Shown in pieces: positions 54,901 to 64,000 of a stretch of 64,000 nt of DNA. Position 1 is the first letter of the stretch. Every line of letters begins with the position of its first letter. The position numbers and the translations under genes are program-made. The notes under the pieces were generated by a model. That model was given only the letters and a program-made list of their open reading frames with translations. It was not told the DNA's origin and searched no databases. The stretch comes from Paraspadella gotoi (lineage: Eukaryota; Chaetognatha), in NCBI GenBank assembly GCA_051294375.1, contig CM119267.1:25497293-25561292 (forward strand), read 5' to 3'.

Positions 54901-57900
54901 ATGCGAAAAATTTGATTACTTCCAAAAGTGTTCCGAATTACCCCGCACTACCCTAAATAAATTGATTGATTGAATAATTGATTAATTGACCGATTAATTA
55001 ATTATTTATTAATTAATTGATTAATTAACTGATTATTTGATTAATTAATACATCTTGCATTTACATTTAATATAAAAAGAAAAAGAAGCATAATCAATTA
55101 GTGAAACAGGTGTTTTTATTTTTTTCATTTAAACTCATTTCCACTCGCACGATTCCATCGAAACTTCATATCCAGCTCAATCACACACTTCCCTACCCAC
55201 ACACAAAATTTCATTCCAATCCATCCATCCAATCACGAGCAATTGGAGTTTTTTGCTAAGGTGGGACGGACGGACTGACGGACATCGTTTTTTTTTTTTT
55301 TTTGCATAATTAATTTTACCATGCCCTTCATTTGCATAAACCAAGGGGGGCCAGCTCATTTTGAGCTCTTTCTTACTCCTTAAATTTCATTTTAATCATT
55401 TACTTAACACTTAAAATTCTCATATTTAATTTTTCACAAATTTCATTTCATTTTTCACTTTCTATCCCTTAACTATTTATCCACTATACAATTGTTAAAT
55501 TTTACTAATTTTAGTTTCAAAGCATTTATCTTTGTTGTACATTGCACAATGTATCATTTATTATTTATTAGCTCATTTTGAGCTCTTTCTTACTCCTTAA
55601 ATTTCATTTTAATCATTTACTTAACACTTAAAATTCTCATATTTAATTTTTCACAAATTTCATTTCATTTTTCATTTTCTATCCCTTAACTATTTATCCA
55701 CTATACAATTGTTAAATTTTACTAATTTTAGTTTCAAAGCATTTATCTTTGTTGTACATTGCACAATGTATCATTTATTATTTATTTATCCCTGTTCTCT
55801 CTCTCTCTCTCTCTAAGTTTCACTTCTTTTCACAACTTATTCAATCTGTCCTACCTTGACCTGTCCTCTCATCTGACCACTATTCTGTCTCACCACTTTG
55901 TTGGAAAACTTTTACCCTATTCTCTCTCTCTCTCTTCTTATGCACAAATTTTAAACCATTCTGTCAAAACGCTGATGAAGACTTGTAAAACAAGTCGAAA
56001 CATGTCTGTTCAACTATAAATAAAATTCGTTGCAAACAAAAACTTTGTCAATTCTCTCATAATTTATCATAATTCAATGTTCTGACATGATATAAGTGAA
56101 TGCCCGACAAGATTGAGAAGGCGGACCGACGCACCGATAAAGTGAATTATAAAGTCGGGATCTGCTGATAAGCAGATCCGACTAAAAACTATTCTATTCT
56201 TTTTCGCGCGTCGGGATTTGATTGACGATTTGTAGCAGGATTTTTTCCATTCTGTCCATCTGTTTTTTTATTTCTTCAATTTGTTTTTTCATTTCCTTTA
56301 TTTGTTCCTTTATTTCTCCATCTTGCGTGGCTTTGTTTTCCTCAGTCTCCAACGCGATGACATTTTTCATGGTTAATTCCTTATCATTCGTCGTCACTTG
56401 GTCGATCTGTTCCGACGGCCGAGGCGGCGTCGGGTCGAGTGACTTCGACTGCGTCTCTGGATCCGAGATTTCGTTTTTAGGAAAATTATAATGAATGAAT
56501 TTTTCTTTCTCCGTCTTTTCCGTCTCGACTAAAGAGAGGGATTTCTTTGGCCCCACGTTTTTAGACTTCATGTCGGATTTTCTTTTGAGGACCTCGACGT
56601 GATTGGAAGGAAAGATGCCGGCCGCCTTAGAATGGCGTTCGCTGTGCGAGAAACCCTTCCACCACCCCGGATGTTGGGGCAGAGTGTCGATCACCGTCAA
56701 CTTGTCGCCTTTTCTAAAAGCGGAAAGAATTCTTGTATAGTTTATTGTATTTATGAAAGTAAAAAAACATGATACGAATACGATATTTGTTTGTCCTCCT
56801 CTTACTTGATTGTCAAATCGTCCCTCTCTCGAGCGATGAAGTCGTAAAGAACACGGACTAGGTAGGGATCGTCTATTTCTGGCTCCGTTCTCTCAGCTCC
56901 CGCTCCTGTCGCCTCCCCAGCTGCCCTGGCCTCTGCGACCGCTGCATTCGTAGGTTGATCGTAGGTGTGAGCTTTTTTGAAATTAGCTCGCCTATCTAAA
57001 GTCGGTATAAAGTTGGTAGAATCAGCGCTTCCGCTGACGCTACCCGAAGCACTGCCGCTGACGCTGCTGTCGGTGCTTGCGGCGGAGGTCTTGCTGCGGC
57101 TTCCGGGTTCGAAAACTACGGAGTTTTCGGGATCATTAGGATCATCGTATAAAGTGTTGTTTTCGTGCGTTGGCAGATCCTTCTCGGGAGAGGCGTCGTC
57201 TTCACCCGACCTGAGACGATTGTCTCTCAAGTAGATGCCCCTACCGGCGCCATTGTCGTTGTTGTTGTTGTTATCGATGACGGGTGGCGGTCCCTCCCTG
57301 ATAACAAGATAATCTCTGGGCACGAGTCCCTCGACGCGCGGTTTGCCGACGACGTAGCCGCGCCACCATCCGTCGTCGTTTCCATCTCCGTCGTGTTTTT
57401 CCAATACGCAGACGACGTCGTCACGTTTCAACGCCACCTCGCCCGGGCGATCCGTTTCGAAGTCGAACGCGGCGACGTAGAATCGTGGGTCGGGAGGCGT
57501 CGGTCGCGGCGTCGTTTCGATGGACATTCTGTCCGCCACCATTTTTGCCGCCACCGCCGCGATCCCCGCCAACTCTTTCGTTTCCAATTGAGTCGGGGGT
57601 TGTTTTTGTCCCTTGGGCATTTGTTTACAATTGTTTTACCCCCTTTTTCGTTCCGAGTAAAGATACTTTAATCTTTATAATTTCACTCGAATAGGAAGTA
57701 ACATCAATTCTTTTTTTCTTTTTTCCCTTTTTTTTTTTTTATTGGGTTTTTCCGGGATCGAAAATTCTGGAGAAACCGGTTCCACGGATTCGGGTTTTTA
57801 TTTTTCTTTCGACGCGCGGGCGTCCGAAATCAAGCCAACGAATTTTATTATAGAGTTTGAAAGACTGATGGGTGCTGGTTAAGAACATCTCGTCAAGCGA

Positions 57901-58893
57901 GTTAATTTTTGTTATTTGAGTCGCCGTGCGTTTTGAGTTTAATGTGAAAAACTTGTTTCTTTTATGAAATTGTTAAAATAGGAATAATAAATATTCAGCT
58001 TCTTTACTCTTCATGCGTCAATTTGGTTAATCTAGAAGAATGATAAACTAATGAAATTAATTATTAGTTATTTTTTTAAAGTCATTTAAGAGAGTGGGAC
58101 AGGCGCTACCCTCAGCACCAATCGAAACGAAATCTAGATTAATTGAATATTTAATTTTATTTATCAATATATGAATGTATATTGTATAATTTGTAAAAAT
58201 TTAAATTCGATTTCACATAACTAATTAACTACTGTGTATTGTAAATTAACTAGAAATTTCTGATTTGGTTTCCTTTTCTTTCCCTTTAATCTCAGTTACT
58301 TCACCCCGATACTTCCTCCGACTTTTCATCCTTTTCTTCCTCTTCCTCCTCACGCATTTTGATCGTCAAGGGCGCGGACGACTGCTCCTCTCAATACCTC
58401 AATCTCATGAACTCTGTCTTCACCGCGCAACGTCTCAACGTTATCGTCGACTCCTGCGTTCTGGGCAAAGTCTCTAGTCTGCTCCAACAGGCCGCCGACA
58501 TCACTGGCGGCATCTGTCTGCAAGCGCCTTCGTTGGCCGGGTTAACGCAGGTGCCGATTGATCGATCGATTTATTTATTTATTTATATATTTATTCATTA
58601 ATTATTTCATTCCTTCTTTCCCCCCCCCCCCTTATTTTTTACTTTCACAGTACCTTCTTTGGGTTTTCCTTCCCCGTCCTTCCCTTCGTCCCTCCTTATC
58701 TCTCCCGCCCTCGGCCCGGGTCGACTACCGCGCCGCTTGTTTCTGCCATCGAAATCTCATCGATGTTGGTTTCGTCTGCTCCGTTTGCCTCTCGATCTTT
58801 TGCTCCTTTTCGCCCATCTGCTCCACCTGCCACACTACTTTTAAGATGCCCCTCAAAATCGCTGGGTCGAAGAAGAGCAAAAAGACTTCGTAA
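51924..58893 (+). CDS. GTF2H3: TFIIH subunit p34/Tfb4 (GTF2H3)
   Basis: GTF2H3 is the vWA-like core TFIIH subunit that pairs with p44 for transcription initiation and nucleotide excision repair. Exons 51924-52153, 53083-53238, 53526-53694, 58296-58550, 58651-58893; phases 2, 2, 0, 0; 350 residues. Exon 1 [18 protein letters not shown] and exon 4 [33 protein letters not shown] match the vWA fold. Exon 5 [13 protein letters not shown] ... [27 protein letters not shown] and CSTC form the C-terminal zinc-binding module. An acidic linker ([17 protein letters not shown]) is specific to this species. Intron 3 (53695-58295) is 4.6 kb and contains an antisense gene and several repeats; sense splice sites remain good. 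Confidence 0.94.
54107..54955. mobile_element. TIR element with GGGGTAAAACGGAACAC-type ends (GTF2H3 intron 3)
   Basis: Left end GGGGTAAAACGGAACAC is mirrored at the right by GTGTTCCGAATTACCCC followed by GCACTACCCT. An extra internal copy of the end (GGGGTAAAACGAAACAC) lies at 54760. A related end starts at about 61848. AT-rich interior without a transposase; non-autonomous. Confidence 0.6.
55353..55786. repeat. 217-bp tandem direct repeat
   Basis: Two nearly identical 217-bp units (55353-55569, 55570-55786), each starting AGCTCATTTTGAGCTCTTTC and ending ACAATGTATCATTTATTATT. They lie upstream of the hammerhead-like motif in the same inserted segment. Tandemly repeated ends are typical of Penelope-like elements. 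Confidence 0.85.
55972..56006 (+). ncRNA. Hammerhead-ribozyme-like motif
   Basis: CTGATGA (55972-55978), one extra A, a 6-bp stem GACTTG/CAAGTC with loop TAAAA, GAAA (55997-56000), then CATGTC. The order and spacing match a minimal hammerhead with a very short stem III; the extra A after CTGATGA is also present in the copy at 47184. Activity is not shown. Confidence 0.5.
56194..57620 (-). CDS. Two-SH3-domain protein, antisense inside GTF2H3 intron
   Basis: Minus-strand exons 57620-56806 and 56713-56194 (donor CAA|GTAAGA, acceptor CGCTTTTAG|; phase 2), 444 residues. SH3-1 is about residues 45-108 ([21 protein letters not shown] ... GWWRGYV ... [10 protein letters not shown] in pieces). SH3-2 is split by the intron ([18 protein letters not shown] | [21 protein letters not shown] ... 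[11 protein letters not shown]). Both keep the ALYDF-like, WW and P-x-x-Y/H-V ligand-binding positions. The C-terminus is a coiled coil ([19 protein letters not shown]). It looks like a cytoplasmic adaptor; no orthologue was named. The whole gene lies within intron 3 of GTF2H3 on the opposite strand. Confidence 0.88.
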
Positions 58894-59293
58894 ATATTTT
58901 TCTTGTTTCCTCGACCCCGATAACAACATCAACTGATCGAACCATTTGCTGTAGTTGTTATTTCTTCGCTTGATGTAAATAACATGACGGTATATCTCTT
59001 ACAATTGGCTAAAGAGCATTACTCAGAAAAGGTTCTCTTTTCGTCGAGATGCCTTTACACACAATCCCCCCCACCACGAGATTTCATTTTATATATAAAG
59101 TCTATCGTTGCATTTTATAATTGAGTTTATCTTTTCTTAGAAATTATTCGTCCTGTGCTGTGAGGCCCGAGACTGAAATATGTATTGGAATCACAAGCGA
59201 CTATTCAATTAATAAGGATCCAGGATGTTTTGAATAATTTTTAAAAAAATCTTTTCTTTCTTGCGTTATATTATTCTGACGGAAAAATTCACC
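58894..59293. other. Intergenic between GTF2H3 and CHMP6
   Basis: 400 bp; no gene or repeat recognised. Presumably 3' UTR and CHMP6 promoter. Confidence 0.45.
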
Positions 59294-61224
59294 ATGGGGA
59301 ATCTCTTCGCCAAAAAATCGCCCAAGTCCCGTGTGACCGAGGAAGACAAGGCGGTGTTGCAGCTGAAGCAACAGCGCGACAAACTCAAGCAGTACCAGAA
59401 GAAAGTGCAGCTTCAATTGGAAAAAGAACGACAGTTAGCCAAGAAGCTGCTGAAGGAAGGCAAGAAGGAGCGGGCGTTGCTCTTGCTGAAAAAGAAACGT
59501 TACCAGGAGTCCTTGTTGACTAAAACTGACAATCAACTGGACAACATCGAGCAGATGGTGGGGAATTTGGAGTTCGCGCAGATTGAGACCAAAGTCGTGG
59601 AAGGGCTCAAAGCCGGCAACGAAAGCTTAAAAAAGCTGCAACAGGTTGTGTATTGTGTGAAAAGTATTCTCGAGAAAGATTTTATGTAAACTCTTGTAAC
59701 TATTGCACAGAAGGCTTCATATTATAAAATGTAGTACCCCTTTTTTTGTGACCAGAATCTGTTCCCACCAAACTACCCAATCGAATTTAATGAAATTTTA
59801 CATTTAGAGTGCTAATGACTATATAAATGGAATTATCGAGGCGAATTTTGATATTCAACCCCTGACAAGAGATACAGGGCCCTGGGGGTGGATCCCTGGG
59901 GGCCAAAAAATGCTAAAATTTTTTTTTTATTTTTCAAATTTTTTTAGTAGCATCAGGTGCATTGACGTTTTAAACATAGAAAAAAACATTTTAGAACTAA
60001 AATTGATAAATTTGCAATAATTAAGCTTTGTTTGAAGATGCATGGTTCATCGTTTTACTTCCAATTTTCCCAAATTATTCCAAATCTGACTTTAACTGCT
60101 GATATTCATGAAGCTAACAATTAAGGTAAATGAATATTTTTGAGGTAATAAATACGTTTTTGTGGAAGAGTAAACGTCTGTGCAACTCACTATCATTGAT
60201 TTAGCATCTAAAATCGGAAAAAGGGTAGTACATCATACAATAATACTTATACTTTTAATCTATGAGGAAGTATCATAAGAAACTTCTCGTGCAATATCAG
60301 TTTTCAAAAATCAGTTTTTCTGGACATATAGGGGTTTCCTTATTTTGGACTCACTTTGTCGAGCTATAATCCAGGAAGTTTATGATATATTTCCTTTTTT
60401 TTTTAAATCATAGTAAGTAACTGAATATCTAGCATGGATTGAATTAAAATTTATTTAAAAACTGTTTTACTGTATCTGAGTTTTCAAAAATTAGCTGAGA
60501 AACTATATGGAAACATGCGGAAACATGATCATTCTTATTTAATTTAATGATTGATTTTATAACGCACATGATATATTCGGGAGATCTTCCGCAATATTCC
60601 GCTTCATATGTAAATAGCAAAATGATTTTCAAATTAATTATTTTACACAAATCCGATAAGACTAATTTATAAAGTAAATTTCGTTTTTAAGAGCAATTTT
60701 CAACTGAATCACTGATTCGCAAAGCTAAATTTTCTACCACGACAACGACCAAATGTAAGCGTCAGTTATGTCTTGTAATTTAGAAATAAAAGAATATGTA
60801 TAATAAAAGATCAACGATTCATTGAGGAGTAGAGAGAGAGTAGAGCTAATGATATAGTAAAGATCGGGGAATGGATCGAGCAAAGGATCGGGCAAAGGAT
60901 GAGGCAAACCGTGCGGACATTGTTTAACTGTTTAAAACAAAAATAATAAAAAAAATTGAAATAATTTTTTGACCATTTGTGGCCCTCAGGGGCTGCCCCC
61001 TCAGGGCCCCTTATCTCAGCTTTGGGGTAGAATGTAAAAATTCGCCTCGATAGTTCCATTTGTACTGGTACTCCGCATGCAAAATTTCATTAAATTCTAT
61101 TCAGTAGTTTTCTCGGAACGTGTTCTGCCACAGTACCACATTTTATAATATGAAGCCTTCTGTAATTAAAGAACACTTCAAAAAACAGAGAGAGAAGGAA
61201 GTCATTAAAACTGAGTTAATTTTT

Positions 61225-61272
<48 letters not shown>

Positions 61273-61647
61273 AAGGATTTTAAAAGTTGTTTAATCCTTC
61301 AGATGATGAGCCTCGAGGACGTGGAGAGAATCATGGAGGAGACTCGCGATGCCGTCGAATATCAAAACGAAATAGACGCCGTGATTTCGGGTCAGTTAAC
61401 GCCGGAGGACGAAGACGCCGTCCTCGCCGAGCTCGACGCTATCACCCAAGTGGACTTGCCGGAAGCGCCGACGGAGGAATTGCCGGGGATCGCCGAGAAG
61501 GAACCGGTTGCGGTGGACGTTGCTCAAGCCGCTGCCGCCGCCGAGAAGGAGTTGGAAGAACTGGAGCTGCCCGACGTTCCCATGGAGGCACCGAAGGAGA
61601 AGAAGCAGAAGGAGAGAGATGAGAGGACGCCGGTTTTGGCCGCTTGA
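59294..61647 (+). CDS. CHMP6: CHMP6 / VPS20, ESCRT-III subunit
   Basis: CHMP6 nucleates ESCRT-III on endosomal membranes by bridging ESCRT-II and CHMP4. Exons 59294-59644 and 61303-61647, phase 0, 231 residues (human 201). The N-terminus MGNLFAKK has the Gly2 myristoylation signal. A basic helical core (LKQQRDKLKQYQKKVQLQLE; KRYQESLLTKTDNQLDNIEQ) is followed by LKAGNESLKKLQQ | MMSLEDVERIMEETRDAVEY, matching human ESLKKMHQVMSIEEVERILDET. The acidic end QLTPEDEDAVLAELDAI is the autoinhibitory/MIM-type region; the tail is longer and Ala/Glu-rich. The 1.66 kb intron is mostly a long-TIR transposon plus a GA microsatellite. Confidence 0.96.
59706..61164. mobile_element. Long-TIR transposon, CAGAAGGCTTC family (CHMP6 intron)
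   Basis: About 1.46 kb. Ends CAGAAGGCTTCATATTATAA / TTATAATATGAAGCCTTCTG, and inverted similarity runs on for some 190 bp on each side (for example GGAATTATCGAGGCGAATTT on the left, the complement AAATTCGCCTCGATAGTTCC on the right, then GGGGCCCT-rich stretches). AT-rich interior with no transposase. The short copy at 32138 belongs to the same family. Confidence 0.85.
61231..61268. repeat. GA dinucleotide microsatellite
   Basis: (GA)n of about 38 bp in the CHMP6 intron, 34 bp before the exon 2 acceptor; in transcript sense it is a purine run. Confidence 0.9.
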
Positions 61648-62805
61648 AGAAAAATCCTTTGCCTTTTTTATCTTTACATCGCTCAGAAGTCCTTCTTCTT
61701 CCCTTGTCATGAGTCGTTTCGAATTGAAAAGCTCGTCTGTGGTCCTTTTATTTTTCAGTTTTTGTTTTTTATTTTATTCTGGACCGGTTTGTTTATTGTT
61801 GTTGTTGTTTAGAATAACTGGAGTTGCACTGTTAATTTAAATATCATAGGGTAGCGCGGGAAAATTCGGAACACTTATGGAAGTAATCTAATTTTTCGCT
61901 TAGAATTTTTTTTTTTTTTAGAGATGCGCATCTTTGAATCGAAGCTCCGATCAAGTTTTCCTTTATATTTCACTTCTATTCAAAACTGCATAGTCAAGGC
62001 CAAAACAAATTATGTCAATATGGGCAGATTCGAAAGCTTGACGTCTTGGAAGCCAATGGAGGTAGAGCGCGATCAAAATTTCATTTTATCATGCCCAAAA
62101 ATGGTATTTAAATGGACTGGTCAGGCCGTTTTTCCCTATTCCAAGAAAACCTCCTGGCTCTTTTGAGTAAAAAAGACCAAATCATACATATCAGTACAGT
62201 TTCCGAAACCTTATTGTTTTCTCTACATGATGAAAAAAGGAAAATTAAATTCTTGCAATCTTAATTGCTTGATAAAGCAATCAAATAACTGGTTTTTTAG
62301 GTGAAAACTGCATAGTCAAGCCTTCATTTTTTTTCAATTTTGAACCACAATTGACAGAAACTGTTATGATTTACTATTCAAATCGGGTATGAGCGCGGGC
62401 TTAATTCAAAGCGTTTTCTCAAAATAAGGCAAAATTTAAAAAAGTCCAATAAAAACTATTAAAAACAAAATCGTCGCACAGTGTTGCTTGTGAGTCCCAA
62501 ATGCTAGAAAAATAATTTTTTAAATTTTTTATATTATTATATAATATATAAAATATTTATATAAATATAATTATAGTGTTAAGAATGAATTTTTTTATTC
62601 AATCCGAGAAAGGTAGTACTATATATTAAAAGTATATATGCTTAAAAAATTATATTTTAAATAAAATTAACTAATTTTTCTAAACTGCGACAATTTTTTT
62701 TATCATGATATAATTAAAAAATATAAAATAAAATTTTAATTTTTATAATATATAATAATTATATTAATATAATAAAATTTTAAAAAATAAATTTTTTTAT
62801 TTTAA

Positions 62806-62836
<31 letters not shown>

Positions 62837-64000
62837 AATACTAATAATAAAAATAATAATATTAAATAAAATTAAATTTTTTTTATTTCTTAATTATAAT
62901 TATTATTTTTATTATTTTTATTATTATTATTTAATTATTATTATATAATCTGATAATATATTATATTAATTTATTTTATTTATTTAAAATTATATAAAAT
63001 TACTTTTTAATTATTTTAATATTCAAATAAATTTTTAAAAAAATTATTTTTATAATTATATATAATAAAAAAATTATTTTTAACTGAACCGGATTTTTTC
63101 TGAAAAATTCAGGCCCAGGATCTCACCTGTGCGATGGTTCTAAAGCTTAGTACTACGCATAATACTAATCTTTGTTGGATCAAAACGAGCTCGATTTTAA
63201 GCAAAGTTGATCGGTTTGAAAAGCGATTTTTGCGATTGCTTTTGGCGGATTCTTTTGAACGGATTGTCGGATTATGATGAAATTATGCATGTAGATAATG
63301 TTTGCAATTGTCTATCGAACGCTACCAAATTTGATAGAAAACAAATGAGTTGTTTAGAAACGATGCTCATCCCCAATCTAGGTAGGAGCCGACGTCGTTC
63401 TAAGACATCGAGGAAGAGATTTTCAATGGAGATTTTCGTTCAAATCTGACTACCAAACAATATAAACGTTCCTGGGAAAAATTCCGGTAAAAAATCTATG
63501 TAAAAACACTGGATCCTGATCCTGTTGTATCTGAAGGGCTCGCATATTTTTTCTCTTGACAAATCATCATCATCTTGATATCAAACAAGCCAGAACAAAG
63601 ACTGCTTTTTGAAAACGATATAAACGTGACTGAGGTATGTTCCTGTTCAACAAATGACGTCCAATTTTGGAATCCTTTGGCAAAGTGTCTGAAGGGCTCT
63701 TAAAATTTTCTTTTACATTTTATTTGGTTATTTTGATATGATACGATCATGGGAAAGTGAATTAGTCCATTTTGGTGAAATTTTTATTTAAAGTAAAGGT
63801 AAAAGAGGAGCTAACGATCGGAAATCTAAGAGGTTTTCAACCGGGAGTCAGATTCGGGAAAAATCTTCTATGGCAAAAATCTTCCAAAGAAGGGGTGGAT
63901 TTTCCGAAGATTTTGGTTAAAATTTTCTATATTTATGGTCGGATTTTTTTAAAACTTAATATTTATAATATTGCCATCATTCTATCTTGGCGGGTATAAG
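61648..64000. other. 2.35 kb AT-rich terminal region, transposon relics
   Basis: At 61848 starts AGGGTAGCGCGGG ... TTCGGAACACTT, the same end as the element at 54107-54955 in inverse orientation. 62510-63080 is extremely AT-rich with (AAT)n runs. Small ORFs at 61924-62166, 63207-63449 and 63772-63999 (the last running to near the window edge) show no recognisable family; they may be relics of a larger transposon extending beyond the window. Confidence 0.45.

Larger units (their letters stand above)
55110..56187. repeat. Dispersed repeat split by a later insertion
   Basis: 55110-55314 and 56058-56187 together equal the repeat at 48545-48845. The intervening 740 bp is the insertion carrying the 217-bp tandem repeat and the hammerhead-like motif. 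Confidence 0.65.

Overview
The window is animal nuclear DNA. It carries short spliced genes whose exons are GC-rich, set in AT-rich DNA full of small transposons. Recognisable orthologues include a B-Raf-type kinase, GTSF1, CNNM, DIPK1/FAM69, OGFOD2, CNEP1R1, MPC1, TFIIH p34 (GTF2H3) and CHMP6. Most introns between coding exons are 55-110 bp, and the longer ones nearly all hold a transposable element. I cannot name the species. A compact invertebrate genome fits, possibly a non-bilaterian or small-bodied lineage, but this is inference. Exon joins below were chosen by requiring GT-AG (one GC-AG) sites, matching phase and agreement with remembered family sequences.

Layout. 1-1809: 3' end of a CNNM Mg transporter gene. 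2536-3146: foldback MITE. 3987-5825: FBXO31-like gene. 6036-7528: DIPK1-like kinase. 8094-11330: OGFOD2, with a 2.1 kb repeat-filled intron. 11589-11918: MPC1. 11.9-15.4 kb: AT-rich DNA with a second MITE copy. 15.4-16.0 kb: doubtful small gene. 16435-17889: unknown Ser/Arg-rich protein. 18579-20193: GTSF1. 20.2-28.5 kb: gene-poor, with a young 1.9 kb LTR element, a broken LINE and minisatellites. 28535-29049: CNEP1R1. 29488-38448: four co-oriented genes with RNA-binding or zinc-knuckle features, including a tandem paralogue pair I do not recognise. 39349-42843: RAF. 43732-45784: unknown two-exon gene. 46494-48186: membrane ankyrin-RING protein. 48.2-51.9 kb: repeats. 51924-58893: GTF2H3, whose 4.6 kb third intron contains an antisense two-SH3 gene. 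59294-61647: CHMP6, whose intron is a long-TIR transposon. 61.6-64.0 kb: AT-rich repeats.

The genes do not form an operon or one pathway. They are mostly conserved housekeeping genes (endosomal sorting, lipid-phosphatase regulation, pyruvate import, transcription/repair, MAPK signalling). GTSF1, a piRNA-pathway factor in other animals, sits among active-looking transposons. The points most worth a second look are: the LTR element with two identical 171-bp LTRs and a single non-Gag-like ORF; the tandem paralogues with a possible MADS-like head, one carrying six CCHC knuckles; hammerhead-like motifs in a near-perfect 78-bp-arm palindrome and beside a 217-bp tandem repeat; and one 0.8 kb element that makes up almost the whole of two introns in unrelated genes.
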